Shown one piece after another: positions 22,921-31,976 of a stretch of 64,000 nucleotides of DNA. The stretch is from NCBI GenBank assembly GCA_024207135.1, contig CP042428.1, positions 124,001-188,000 on the forward strand, read 5' to 3'. Position 1 is the first letter of the stretch; each line of letters opens with the position of its first letter. The notes under the pieces were generated by a model. It made no database searches. It was not told where the DNA came from and worked only from the letters and a program-made list of their open reading frames with translations. This DNA comes from Arthrobacter sp. C2 (GTDB taxonomy: Bacteria > Actinomycetota > Actinomycetes > Actinomycetales > Micrococcaceae). The translations under genes and the position numbers were made by a program.

Positions 22921-23727
22921 ATGTTAGACAAGACCTATGAATCTGCCGGCGCCGCAGTAGCGGACATTCCCGAATCTGCCTCCATCGCGGTGGGAGGCTT
23001 TGGACTCTCGGGAAACCCCAACGCACTGATCCGTGCGGTACTGGAAAGCGGGGTGGGAGACCTCAAGGTCGTCTCGAACAATTGCGGAACCGACGAGCAC
23101 GGTCTGGGGATTTTGCTGGGTGCCGGCCGGATTTCGAAGATGACGTCCTCCTACGTCGGGGAGAACAAGGAATTTGCGCGCCGCTACCTCAAGGGCGAAC
23201 TGGAGCTCGAGCTGACCCCGCAGGGAACGCTCGCCGAGAAACTGCGCGCGGGCGGAGCCGGAATTGCGGCCTTCTACACACGCACCGGCGTCGGCACCCA
23301 GGTGGCCGAGGGCGGGCTGCCCCAGCGATACGGGCCAGACGGAGAAATCGTCCAGGCCTCCCAACCCAAGGACCAGCGTGACTTTGCGCCGGGCGGGGAA
23401 ACCAAGACATTTGTCCTTGAAGAATCCATCGTCACCGATTATGCCCTGGTGCATGCGGCCTACGGAGACCGTCATGGAAACCTCGTGTTCAACAAGGCCG
23501 CCCGGCAATTTTCGCCCGTAGCGGCGATGGCAGGGAAGATCTGCATTGCCGAGGTGGAGCACCTGGTCGAGCCTGGCGAACTCGATCCCGATGCAATCCA
23601 CCTGCCCGGGGTCTTCGTCCACCGCGTGGTCGAGGTCGGAACCGACATCGAAAAGCCAATTGAAAAACGCACCGTGCAGGCAGCAAGCGCTGCATCGGGC
23701 GACCGGCCGCTGACGAAGGAGGCCTAG
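22921..23727 (+). CDS. scoA: 3-oxoacid CoA-transferase, subunit A
   Basis: 268 residues of the class I CoA-transferase alpha subunit, which with subunit B moves CoA from succinyl-CoA (or a related donor) to a 3-oxoacid such as acetoacetate. Motifs: GGFGLSGNPNALI in the N-terminal CoA-binding loop, NNCGTDEHGLG, and the AAYGDRHGNLVFNKAARQFSP segment near 180-200. CAGGA precedes the ATG. Subunit B follows 3 bp later. The pair sits between prfB and ftsE, where most relatives have no such genes. Confidence 0.9.
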   Translation: MLDKTYESAGAAVADIPESASIAVGGFGLSGNPNALIRAVLESGVGDLKVVSNNCGTDEHGLGILLGAGRISKMTSSYVGENKEFARRYLKGELELELTPQGTLAEKLRAGGAGIAAFYTRTGVGTQVAEGGLPQRYGPDGEIVQASQPKDQRDFAPGGETKTFVLEESIVTDYALVHAAYGDRHGNLVFNKAARQFSPVAAMAGKICIAEVEHLVEPGELDPDAIHLPGVFVHRVVEVGTDIEKPIEKRTVQAASAASGDRPLTKEA

Positions 23728-23730
23728 GCA

Positions 23731-24363
23731 ATGTCTTGGTCACGCAATGAAATGGCGGCACGCGCCGCGCTTGAACTGCCGGACGGTGCATACGTGAACC
23801 TGGGGATCGGGCTGCCCACGCTCGTGCCGAACTATGTTCCGGCCGACCGCACGTTGGTGCTCCAATCGGAAAATGGGATCCTTGGCGTTGGCCCTTATCC
23901 CGCCGAGGCAGATGTCGATCCCGACCTGATCAATGCCGGGAAGGAAACCGTGACGGTGCTTCCCGGCGCCAGCTACTTCGATTCGGCCACCAGCTTCGCG
24001 ATGATCCGCGGCGGCAAGATCGATGCAGCAATCCTCGGTGCCATGCAGGTTTCCGCCGCCGGAGACCTGGCCAACTGGATGATTCCGGGCAAGATGGTCA
24101 AGGGCCCAGGAGGAGCCATGGACCTGGTCCACGGTGCCAAGCGCGTGATTGTCCTGATGGAGCATGTGGCCAAGGACGGTAGCGCGAAGATCGTCAACGA
24201 ATGCTCCCTGCCGCTGACCGGCCGTGCGGTGGTGCAACGCATCATCACAGATCTCGCCGTCATCGACATCACGGATGCAGGGCTTCGGTTGATCGAATGC
24301 GCTCCCGGTGTCACCCCCGAACAGGTCCAGTCCGCGACGGAAGCGCCGTTGTTGCTGGGATAG
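23731..24363 (+). CDS. scoB: 3-oxoacid CoA-transferase, subunit B
   Basis: 210 residues. The catalytic glutamate is in [12 protein letters not shown] near residue 51, the [11 protein letters not shown] loop near the N-terminus forms part of the CoA site, and VDLVHGAKR-like sequence ([16 protein letters not shown]) follows near 140. It completes a heteromeric class I CoA-transferase with scoA. Substrate cannot be fixed from sequence; succinyl-CoA:acetoacetate transfer is most usual. Confidence 0.9.
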   Translation: MSWSRNEMAARAALELPDGAYVNLGIGLPTLVPNYVPADRTLVLQSENGILGVGPYPAEADVDPDLINAGKETVTVLPGASYFDSATSFAMIRGGKIDAAILGAMQVSAAGDLANWMIPGKMVKGPGGAMDLVHGAKRVIVLMEHVAKDGSAKIVNECSLPLTGRAVVQRIITDLAVIDITDAGLRLIECAPGVTPEQVQSATEAPLLLG

Positions 24364-24654
24364 CGCCGGTTCCCGGTCGTTCACGAGGTCATCGATCCCT
24401 GCGCCGGGCGCGGGCACGTCGTTGCGTTAGCGGGAGACTTGCCAGCGCGGTGGTGAGCCCGCTGTCCGCGGTTGACCGTCACGGATCGGATACGCAGCGC
24501 GCGCCCATCGGACTCACAGTTTCGTGACACACCCGCTTTTAGTCCCGGATGTGTGCCGCCGGGACGGATAGAGTTCAAGGGCTGGCTTTGCAACTTCCTT
24601 CAACCAAGTCCCGTGCCTGGATCATGCGCCGGCGATCCCGCGGGCAGAGCTGCG

Positions 24655-25482
24655 ATGATTAGATTCGAAAACGTCACGATGGTCTATGACCAAAAGTCAC
24701 GCCTTGGTTCGGAGAATGCGCGCCCTGGCCTCGACGACGTAACCATTGAGATTGACCGCGGTGACTTCGCGTTTCTTGTGGGGGCCTCTGGCTCCGGCAA
24801 GTCCACATTCCTCCGCCTGATCCTTCGCGAAATCGTTGCAACCGGTGGTTCGGTGCACGTTGCCGGGCAGAACGTTGCACGTATCCCCTCGTGGCGCGTG
24901 CCCAAGCTGCGCCGAGGCATCGGCGTCGTGTTCCAGGACTTCCGCCTGTTGCCGCAGAAAAACGTGTTTGAGAACGTCGCCTTTGCGATGCAGGTGGTCG
25001 GGGAAAGCCGAAGCGCCATTCGCGACCACGTGCCCGAGGTCTTGAAACTTGTAGGCCTCGAAGGCAAGGAAAAGCGCCAGCCCGACGAACTTTCCGGCGG
25101 TGAACAACAGCGCGTGGCCATAGCCCGCGCCATTGCCAACAAACCACAGATCCTGCTCGCTGACGAGCCCACGGGAAACCTGGACCCAGCAACGAGCGTC
25201 GGGATCATGAACGTGCTGGACCGGATCAACCAAAACGGCACCACGGTGATCATGGCCACGCACGATGACGGCATCGTCAACTCAATGCGTCGCCGGGTCG
25301 TCGAGCTTTCACTCGGCAAGATCATGCGCGATGAAAGCGCCGGCGAATACACCTCGATGATCCCGGTGATCAACCAGGACGGCACGCGCGAATTGCGGCA
25401 GGCCGATCACAGCACATGGCAAAAACCGTCGACAGGTAACCAGGCCTTTGCACCGTTCGACACTGAGGACGACATGCCATGA
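24655..25482 (+). CDS. ftsE: Cell division ATP-binding protein FtsE
   Basis: 275-residue ABC ATPase of the FtsEX complex, which transmits ATP-driven changes to a peptidoglycan hydrolase at the septum. Walker [13 protein letters not shown] near residue 42, Q-loop VFQDFRLLP near 90, signature [14 protein letters not shown] near 145, Walker [14 protein letters not shown] near 168, H-loop ATHD near 200. A C-terminal extension of about 45 residues after the core is typical of actinobacterial FtsE. Coupled to ftsX by ATGA overlap. No terminator separates it from the preceding CoA-transferase, but the 291-bp gap suggests its own promoter. Confidence 0.95.
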   Translation: MIRFENVTMVYDQKSRLGSENARPGLDDVTIEIDRGDFAFLVGASGSGKSTFLRLILREIVATGGSVHVAGQNVARIPSWRVPKLRRGIGVVFQDFRLLPQKNVFENVAFAMQVVGESRSAIRDHVPEVLKLVGLEGKEKRQPDELSGGEQQRVAIARAIANKPQILLADEPTGNLDPATSVGIMNVLDRINQNGTTVIMATHDDGIVNSMRRRVVELSLGKIMRDESAGEYTSMIPVINQDGTRELRQADHSTWQKPSTGNQAFAPFDTEDDMP

Positions 25483-26393
25483 AACTCGGATTCATTCTTG
25501 GCGAAGTAGGCTCAGGCCTCCGCCGCAACCTTTCCATGGTCGTATCCGTCGTCTTGGTCACCTTCATTTCGTTGACGTTCGTGGGCACCGCTGCCTTGAT
25601 GCAGATGCAGATCACGCAGATGAAGGGCTACTGGTACGACAAGGTCCAGGTGGCCATCTACCTCTGCGGTGAACACAACGAAGGTACCAACTGCGCCGAG
25701 GGCGCGGTCACGGAAGGCCAGCGCGGCGAAATCGAGTCCATGCTGGGCTCGGCGGCCGTCAAGCCATACGTGGAGAACTTCGAGTACGAATCGAAGGAGC
25801 AGGCGCTCACCCACTTCCGCGAACAGTTCGAGAACTCCTCGATGAGCGAAACGGTCACGGCGGACCAACTGCCCGAGTCGTTCCGCGTTTCGCTGGTCGA
25901 TCCGGAGAAATACCAGATCATCAAGGAACTCTTCTCGTCGATGGACGGCGTGGACGTGGTCGTAGACCAACGGGAGTTACTGGAAAAGATCTTCTCCATC
26001 ATCAATATCGCTTCCTTCGTCGCCATCGGCATTGCCGGGGTGATGATCCTGTGTGCCGTGCTGCTTGTGGGCACGACGATTCGCCTATCGGCCTACCTGC
26101 GCCGCCGTGAAACCGGCATCATGCGCTTGGTTGGCGCCTCGAAATCCTCACTCCAACTACCCTTTGTCCTGGAAGGTGTTATCTCCGCGCTGATTGGTGC
26201 GCTGCTGGCCTCCGGGGTCTTGTGGGCTGCGGTGAGATTCCTTATCGACGACAAGCTGGCACTGGACTACAAGGACACGGCGTTCATTTCCACCGGCGAG
26301 GTATTCATGGTCGCGCCATGGCTGATCCTGCTGGGTGTGGTTCTGGCTGGTGTATCGTCGTTGGTAACCTTGCGACGCTACTTGAAGGTTTAG
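25479..26393 (+). CDS. ftsX: Cell division membrane protein FtsX
   Basis: 304 residues, four transmembrane helices: one at about 22-44, then a large extracellular domain (about 50-170), and three at about 178-200, 228-250 and 275-298. The extracellular domain is where FtsX contacts its hydrolase. Starts inside ftsE. The secreted coiled-coil M23 protein immediately downstream is the obvious partner candidate. Confidence 0.95.
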   Translation: MKLGFILGEVGSGLRRNLSMVVSVVLVTFISLTFVGTAALMQMQITQMKGYWYDKVQVAIYLCGEHNEGTNCAEGAVTEGQRGEIESMLGSAAVKPYVENFEYESKEQALTHFREQFENSSMSETVTADQLPESFRVSLVDPEKYQIIKELFSSMDGVDVVVDQRELLEKIFSIINIASFVAIGIAGVMILCAVLLVGTTIRLSAYLRRRETGIMRLVGASKSSLQLPFVLEGVISALIGALLASGVLWAAVRFLIDDKLALDYKDTAFISTGEVFMVAPWLILLGVVLAGVSSLVTLRRYLKV

Positions 26394-26445
26394 TGCGTCG
26401 CTTCCTCATGTCAGACTCGCTTCCCATAGGACTCAAAGGACATTT

Positions 26446-27900
26446 ATGTTAGCCAAAGCAGTATGGTGCCGGATTGCGCGTTCAGGGGCCGTGGGTGCGC
26501 TTTCAATCGCACTCCTGGTTTCCGGAGGCGTAGGCGCCCACGCCGATGAGCTAGATGACCGCAAGGTCCAGGTAGAGCAGAACATTGACAATCTCTCCGA
26601 GGATCTTGAAGTCCTTGACGGTGATATCAAGGCCACCGACGCAAAACTCCGTGGATTGCAGGCGCAGCTTCCCGCTGCCGAGCAAGCCTTGGCCGATGCC
26701 CAGGGCAGGGTGCGCCGAGCTTCCGACGAAGCGGCGGACCTCGCCCGTCGGGTGCAGGCTGCCCGCGAAACCCGCGACCAGCTGAACGTGAAGATTGCCG
26801 AGGGCAAGGCGAAGCTGGAGGACTCCAAGCAAATCATTGGCCAGATCGCCACTGAGGCCTACAAACGTGGAGGGGTCTCGTCCGACCTGTCCTTGCTGTT
26901 GAACGCGACGTCCGACGGCAACCTGGCAGCAGGGATGGACTTGGCCGACCAAGCCATGCGTTCGCAGAACGCGGCGCTTGATGCCCTCTCCGAGCAATCC
27001 GCCACCGACGCGAACGCCAAGTTGCGGTTGGCGGCGGTTGAAGCCGAAATCACCGACCTCAAGTCCGCCGCCGACGCTGCGCTGGCGCGTGAACAAGTTG
27101 CCCGAGACGATGCGGAATCGAAGAAGCAGTCGCTCGACGGCATCATCACCCAGACCGACGCCTTGAGTGCCGAGCTCTTGGCCCAGCGTCCGCGAATCCA
27201 GCAAAGACTGCGCGCCGAGGAAGTCGAAAAGGCACAGGTAAATGCGGACATCAAGGAGCGGCAGGAACGGCTGATCCGTGAGGAAGCCGAACGCAAGCGC
27301 AAGGCCGCGGAGGCCGAACGCAAGCGCATCGCCGAGGCAAAGGCCAAGTGGGAGCGCGAGGAAGCAGCGAGAGCCAAGAAGGCCAAGGAAGAAGCTGCGC
27401 GGCAGAAAAAGAAGGACACCTACGTCAAGCCACAATACGTGGCCCCGAAGCCGCAAGCCGTTCCCCAGGAACGTAGCTCGTGGGGCCTGATCAAGCCGGT
27501 CTCCGGTGGACGCCAGACCTCGGGCTTTGGCTGGCGACCCACTCCGTCCGGAACGATCGACTACGGGGGCCGTGGCGGCTACGTGCACGCCGGCGTCGAC
27601 TGGGGCTTCGGCGGCCAGTGTGGTTCTCCGGTGCATGCCGCTGCTGACGGCGAAGTGTGGATGGCTGGCTGGGGTGGAACCTCCGGAAACAAGGTCACCA
27701 TCAGCCATGGCGTGGTCAAGGGCAGGGCCCTGGCGACAAACTACCACCACATGCAGCGCGTGGTTGTGAGCGTGGGGCAGAACGTCAGGCAGGGCCAGCT
27801 CATCGGCTACGTCGGCACCACGGGCAATTCCACCGGCTGCCACATGCACTTTGAGACCATCGTCAACGGTACAGCCGTAAACCCATTGGGACTTCTCTAG
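26446..27900 (+). CDS. Secreted coiled-coil M23-family peptidoglycan endopeptidase (EnvC-like)
   Basis: 484 residues: signal peptide (about 1-32, ending GVGAHA), a long coiled-coil region (about 35-310) and a Lys/Glu/Ala-rich helix (about 280-325), then an M23 LytM domain (about 355-484). Zinc ligands are visible as H and D in VHAGVDWG near 383-388 and in CHMHFE near 465, with a further His in NYHHM, so the enzyme looks catalytically intact, unlike degenerate EnvC. Coiled coil plus LytM next to ftsEX indicates a hydrolase or activator gated by FtsEX. AGGAC precedes the ATG. Confidence 0.9.
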   Translation: MLAKAVWCRIARSGAVGALSIALLVSGGVGAHADELDDRKVQVEQNIDNLSEDLEVLDGDIKATDAKLRGLQAQLPAAEQALADAQGRVRRASDEAADLARRVQAARETRDQLNVKIAEGKAKLEDSKQIIGQIATEAYKRGGVSSDLSLLLNATSDGNLAAGMDLADQAMRSQNAALDALSEQSATDANAKLRLAAVEAEITDLKSAADAALAREQVARDDAESKKQSLDGIITQTDALSAELLAQRPRIQQRLRAEEVEKAQVNADIKERQERLIREEAERKRKAAEAERKRIAEAKAKWEREEAARAKKAKEEAARQKKKDTYVKPQYVAPKPQAVPQERSSWGLIKPVSGGRQTSGFGWRPTPSGTIDYGGRGGYVHAGVDWGFGGQCGSPVHAAADGEVWMAGWGGTSGNKVTISHGVVKGRALATNYHHMQRVVVSVGQNVRQGQLIGYVGTTGNSTGCHMHFETIVNGTAVNPLGLL

Positions 27901-27956
27901 CGGTAAGCTATAAGCTCGCCAAGTGAAGAAACCACTCGCGGAGAGGAGAAGCCAAC

Positions 27957-28439
27957 GTGTCTAAGAAAGACCCGCAAGAACGGATCATTGCAAGCAACCG
28001 CAAGGCCCGACACGACTTCGAGATTCTCGATACCTACGAGGCTGGCATGGTACTCAGCGGGACCGAGGTCAAGTCGCTGCGTGAGGGCAAGGCATCGCTG
28101 GTCGACGGGTTTGGGCAGTTCTATCGCAACGAGTTGTACATCGAGAACGTCTACATTCCGGAGTACCTCAACGGTTCGTGGACGAACCACGCCGCACGGC
28201 GGCGACGCAAGCTGCTGCTGCACCGCATGGAGCTCCTGAAGATCGAGCGGAAGATCAACGAGGCCGGTCTGACGATCGTGCCGCTGAGCCTGTACTTCAA
28301 GAACGGGCGCGCGAAGATCGAAATCGGTGTGGCCAGGGGCAAGAAGGAATACGACAAACGCCAATCCTTGCGTGAGAAACAGGACAACCGCGAAGCGCTG
28401 CGCACCATGCGGGAACGAAACCGCGGGGTGCGCGACTAG
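27957..28439 (+). CDS. smpB: tmRNA-binding protein SmpB
   Basis: 160 residues. SmpB binds tmRNA and takes it to stalled ribosomes for trans-translation. Motifs: NRKARHDFEILDTYEAGMVLSGTEVKSLR at the N-terminus, the beta-barrel core and the C-terminal basic tail (KKEYDKRQSLREKQDNREALRT) that enters the mRNA channel. GTG start at 27957 preceded by GGAGAGGAG. Its RNA partner ssrA lies 110 bp downstream on the same strand. Confidence 0.97.
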   Translation: MSKKDPQERIIASNRKARHDFEILDTYEAGMVLSGTEVKSLREGKASLVDGFGQFYRNELYIENVYIPEYLNGSWTNHAARRRRKLLLHRMELLKIERKINEAGLTIVPLSLYFKNGRAKIEIGVARGKKEYDKRQSLREKQDNREALRTMRERNRGVRD

Positions 28440-28549
28440 GCCTGGCCGTGCCAAAGGAATAGACCTGACGCGAATGTGCGTTAGACTAGATATGCACGGT
28501 TGATCCGTGTGGTTGGGGCAGCGCAAGCTGCTCATTGACAACAAAATAC

Positions 28550-28916
28550 GGGGATGATCGGTTTCGACGGTGTGAGTCGCGACATGTGAAGCGGGCCGAG
28601 GATGCAAAGTTATCTCGTTAACGATCTTTGCAAAACAATAAGTGCCGACTCAAAGCGCACTGACTTCGCTCTCGCTGCCTAAGCAGCCAGACAGTCCGTA
28701 AGCCAGGGGATGCTATCGCCCCTGTTCCTTACGTCATTTAGATAGCCACTGCGGGAAGTTAGTGTTACCGGAACGGCCCGCATAATTTAGGTAACTGTGC
28801 CCGGACCAGCCGCTTGTTTGCAAGACGACTGGGGCAGAGAAAATCCAACGCAAACTGCGCCCGGAGAAGACCTGGCAACACCACATCGGACGGGAGTTCA
28901 ATTCTCCCCATCTCCA
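28550..28916 (+). ncRNA. ssrA: Transfer-messenger RNA (tmRNA)
   Basis: Begins GGGGATGATCGG and ends GGGAGTTCAATTCTCCC then CATCTCCA: the terminal GGGGAUG and CAUCUCC pair as the acceptor stem, and the TTCAATTC arm is the T-loop. The resume codon is GCC at 28644 and the tag reads ADSKRTDFALAA with TAA at 28680-28682. The 3' CCA is not encoded, so it must be added by nucleotidyltransferase. Sequences after the tag form the pseudoknots. CTGACG and TAGATA, about 60 bp upstream, are a possible promoter. Confidence 0.96.
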
Positions 28917-28923
28917 CAACGAA

Positions 28924-28953
28924 GGCCCTGCAGATCCACGGATCCGCAGGGCC
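28924..28953 (+). terminator. Terminator of ssrA
   Basis: GGCCCTGC and GCAGGGCC arms, with an inner GATCC/GGATC pair, followed by TTTCTTG, directly after the tmRNA 3' end. Confidence 0.85.
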
Positions 28954-29020
28954 TTTCTTGCGCCTGAACGATTTTCCGAATCTTGGCACCCAATCGAGGC
29001 GGTGGCATGCAGGACCGCGG

Positions 29021-30838
29021 CTAGAAGAGCAGGGAGTTGGTTTGCCTCCGGTGTTGCCAGTAGTCGTTGCGACGCGGGACCTGTTCCGGATCGAGGTACT
29101 TGGGCAACAAAACCGCGGGCAAGCCATCGCTGTCCCGGACCAGTTGAATCTTCCCGGAGTGGAAATCATGGTGGTGCGAGCTGCAACCGGGGCCGATATT
29201 TTCCACACTCGTCACCCCGCCGTCTTCCCACGAGTCGATATGGCACATTTCGCAGTGCTCCGGCGGCACCGCACAACCCGGAACCAGGCATCCGCCGTCC
29301 CTGGCGAGGATGCCCTCCCGCATGTAATCCGGGACGAACCGCTGTTCCCGGCCCAGATCCAGGATCTGGCTCTCGCCGTTGAACGTGGCTGGCAATACGC
29401 CTGCGTCGCACAACACCCGTCTGAGTTCCCCGGGGCTGATGTCCAGCCCGTGGGCGCTGATGCCGGCTCGTTCGGCCAGCCCAAGAAGTGTTTCGAGTTG
29501 GCAGTGGACCACCAAAGTCGCCCTGGCCCGGCCCTTGCCGCCCGTGGCGGAACCACCGACGCTTTGCAGCGCGTTGAGGATTGATTGGAGGTGGCGACGT
29601 GCCGGTGTCAATCCGTCAAGGCGGGAAGCATCTTCCTGCCATTGCCCTGTCGGGGCCTCTTCGGGAATCCCTAGGGCAGGCGCGTCCTGCTCTTCGCCAA
29701 TGGTGGTCTTGGTGGCTTCGTTGGCCTTGTCGTCCTTGGTGACGGCGAACCCTGGGTCCGTGTCGGCGGCCTGGGAGCGATCGTTTGTCGGGGCATCCGG
29801 GGCAACCGCCCAGGCGGGAATCGGACGCGCGTCGTTCAGATCCGTCGCGCTGCCGTCCTGGCCTACGGGGCCTTGGGCCCGGGCCGCGGCATCGCGGGCA
29901 AGACCGTCCCTGTTGCCCGCAGCGGTGCGCGCGTTGTCCGCATTGGCGAAGTGCGACAGGAAGATCTCCGCGTCCACGTTAAGCATGCATAGGTTGAAGT
30001 ACGAGAAGTGCTCGGTGCGGCGGGTCAGGAAGATTCCGGTCTTGGCGTCGATCTCTTCGTCGCTGGGCTCGCTGGGGGCAGATTCCTCCAGGTGACGCTG
30101 CCAGGCGGTGACGAGCTTGCCGGTCGCCTGGGGACCCTGGGTGCGCAACGACTCCAGGACCTTGTCCTCCAAGGTGGTGGCGAGTTCCTCGGCCTTGGGT
30201 TGCTTTTTGATGACGGGTGCAACCTTGTCCATCTTCTTCGCCAGCTGGATCGCGTGCCTGGGATCAACCGTCCCCGACTGGGCGTCCTCGGAGAGCTTGG
30301 GGTAGCGGGCCGGGCGGCTGATCCCGTTGACGTCCACGTGGGGTGCCAGCGCGGTGGCGGCATTGATCCGGTCACGGACCTCGAAGTATGCGGTCCCCAA
30401 CAGGTGCTGCAGGAAGTCCGCAGTGTCCTTGTGGGGCCGCCGCCCGATCGGCGCCGTCAGCGGGTCGGCGGGCAGGGAGCTCTTCCCCGCCAGGAACGGT
30501 GCGGGGTCGGCCACGATGGCGGAGAGCTGCTCCATGGTTTCGAGCGGCAACTCGTGGGCCAGAGTGCGCTGGGCGGATTGTGCGGCGAGGATCTGGGTGT
30601 AGGTTGTGCGCCGGTGGGCACGTTCGACGATCAGTGCGACCATGGCGGCCTCAGTGGGAGAGGTTGACCCGGTGGCCAGTTCGGTGGCGGTGGCAACGAA
30701 GAATTCCTCGGCGGCGAGCAGCAGGCGCAAGCGATCGGCCCGGGACACGGGTTGGCCGGGCGTGGAGCCCTGGCCGGTGTGTCCGCGGCCTTGGCCCAGG
30801 AGCTGGGTGAACTGCTCGGTGTTCATGCCTTTGAGCAT
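29021..30838 (-). CDS. DUF222/13E12-repeat HNH endonuclease-domain protein
   Basis: 605 residues. A large DUF222 region (about 50-420) is followed by an acidic, low-complexity linker and a C-terminal HNH motif (CEMCHIDSWEDGGVTSVEN...CSSHHHDFHSG) with zinc-binding cysteines. 13E12 family proteins are abundant multi-copy genes in actinobacteria; the function is unknown, with a nuclease role inferred from HNH. The N-terminal start ATG 30838 gives MLKGMNTEQF; ATG 30826 is an alternative and the upstream frame to 31018 looks non-coding. It converges on ssrA. Confidence 0.8.
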   Translation of the reverse strand: MLKGMNTEQFTQLLGQGRGHTGQGSTPGQPVSRADRLRLLLAAEEFFVATATELATGSTSPTEAAMVALIVERAHRRTTYTQILAAQSAQRTLAHELPLETMEQLSAIVADPAPFLAGKSSLPADPLTAPIGRRPHKDTADFLQHLLGTAYFEVRDRINAATALAPHVDVNGISRPARYPKLSEDAQSGTVDPRHAIQLAKKMDKVAPVIKKQPKAEELATTLEDKVLESLRTQGPQATGKLVTAWQRHLEESAPSEPSDEEIDAKTGIFLTRRTEHFSYFNLCMLNVDAEIFLSHFANADNARTAAGNRDGLARDAAARAQGPVGQDGSATDLNDARPIPAWAVAPDAPTNDRSQAADTDPGFAVTKDDKANEATKTTIGEEQDAPALGIPEEAPTGQWQEDASRLDGLTPARRHLQSILNALQSVGGSATGGKGRARATLVVHCQLETLLGLAERAGISAHGLDISPGELRRVLCDAGVLPATFNGESQILDLGREQRFVPDYMREGILARDGGCLVPGCAVPPEHCEMCHIDSWEDGGVTSVENIGPGCSSHHHDFHSGKIQLVRDSDGLPAVLLPKYLDPEQVPRRNDYWQHRRQTNSLLF

Positions 30839-30969
30839 GCCCGATCCGCCGGGTTCGTATCCAGAGGGTTTGCAATTCTGTGGATAACCGAAAAATGAAT
30901 GCGGGATCGTGGCCGGTGAGGGCAGGGGGGCGCGGTCGGGGCTCCCGGGCCGGGTGTGCGGCGGGACGG

Positions 30970-31038
30970 CAAAAGGACGGGCGAGGGCCCTGCGAACCGG
31001 AATCATCCCGGTGTGCAAGGCACCCGTCCGTCCTTTTG
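30970..31038 (-). terminator. Terminator of the TPM-PspA operon
   Basis: Arms CAAAAGGACGG (30970-30980) and CCGTCCTTTTG (31028-31038) with an internal CCGG-type fold; it lies 45 bp beyond the pspA stop and is symmetric, so it could serve both strands. Confidence 0.5.
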
Positions 31039-31082
31039 GCCGGCGGACACGGGGCCGCCGCGGCGCGTGGGTGCGGGGTTGG

Positions 31083-31829
31083 TTACTCGTCCGCGCCGGT
31101 GGTGATCGAAGGCGCGGTCTTCGGCGCCTTCAGCGCGGCCAGGCGTGCCTCGATCTCGGTCTGCTCGCCCATGTCCTCCAGCGAGTTGAACTGCGCGTCC
31201 AGCGACGAGGAGGCAAGCTCGGCGGCGCCGCGCACGCGGGCCTCTTCGCGACGGATCTTTTCCTCGAAGCGGCCCACCTCGCTGGAAGGATCCATGATGT
31301 CGATGGACTTCACGGCCTCCTGCACCTGGTTCTGCGCCTGGGCGGACTTGGCGCGGGCCACAAGCTCGTCGCGCTTGGAAACCAGTTCCTGGCGCTTGGA
31401 CTTCATGGCATCCAGGCCGGACTTGAGCTTCTCCACAATTTCGCGCTGCGAGGTGATGGTCGGCTCCGAGGACTTCGCCTCGGACTCGGCCTGCATCTGG
31501 CGCTGGATGGCGACCTTGGCCAGCGAATCGAACTTGTCGGCGTTGGCGGTGTCGCCGGCGGAGCGGAAATCGTCGGCCTTGCCCGAGGCGGCCAGGGCCT
31601 TGCTGCCCCAGTCGGAGGACGCCTGGACATCCTCGTTGTAGTCTTCCTCGATCATGCGCAGGTTGCCGATGGTCTGGGCGACGGCGGTTTCGGCCTCAGC
31701 GATGTTGTCGGTGTAGTCGCGGACCATCTGGTCGAGCATCTTCTGGGGATCCTCGGCCGAGTCGAGCATGGCGTTGATGTTGGCCTTGGCCAGCTGGGCG
31801 ACTCGACCAAAAATAGACTGCTTTGCCAC
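31083..31829 (-). CDS. pspA: PspA/IM30-family membrane-stress protein
   Basis: 248 residues, almost entirely alpha-helical coiled coil, beginning AKQSIFGRVAQLAKANINAMLD with the amphipathic helix and DSAEDPQKMLDQM pattern of PspA/Vipp1 (ESCRT-III-like). Such proteins bind and shield damaged membrane from the cytoplasmic side. GTG start 31829 is chosen: AAAGG lies 8 nt upstream and family members begin at this point. It follows the TPM protein gene on the same strand with a 147-bp gap, so they are probably cotranscribed. Confidence 0.9.
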   Translation of the reverse strand: MAKQSIFGRVAQLAKANINAMLDSAEDPQKMLDQMVRDYTDNIAEAETAVAQTIGNLRMIEEDYNEDVQASSDWGSKALAASGKADDFRSAGDTANADKFDSLAKVAIQRQMQAESEAKSSEPTITSQREIVEKLKSGLDAMKSKRQELVSKRDELVARAKSAQAQNQVQEAVKSIDIMDPSSEVGRFEEKIRREEARVRGAAELASSSLDAQFNSLEDMGEQTEIEARLAALKAPKTAPSITTGADE

Positions 31830-31976
31830 GGTGAGACCTTTCGTTGACTGACTGGTTGATTTCTGTCGCGCTTCCGGTGCCGGAAACGCAGTACTGCAAT
31901 CTGTGGGGTCCCGGTCGGTAGCCGGGATCCGTGGCACCGACCGGGGCGGTCGGTTCCGGTGCTGGGGTGCTGCCGC

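Noticed and set aside
28550-28916. ssrA as the attachment site of the mobile element
   Set aside because: The 16-bp att core has no copy near ssrA; the element lies in the pilin-like gene 9 kb away.
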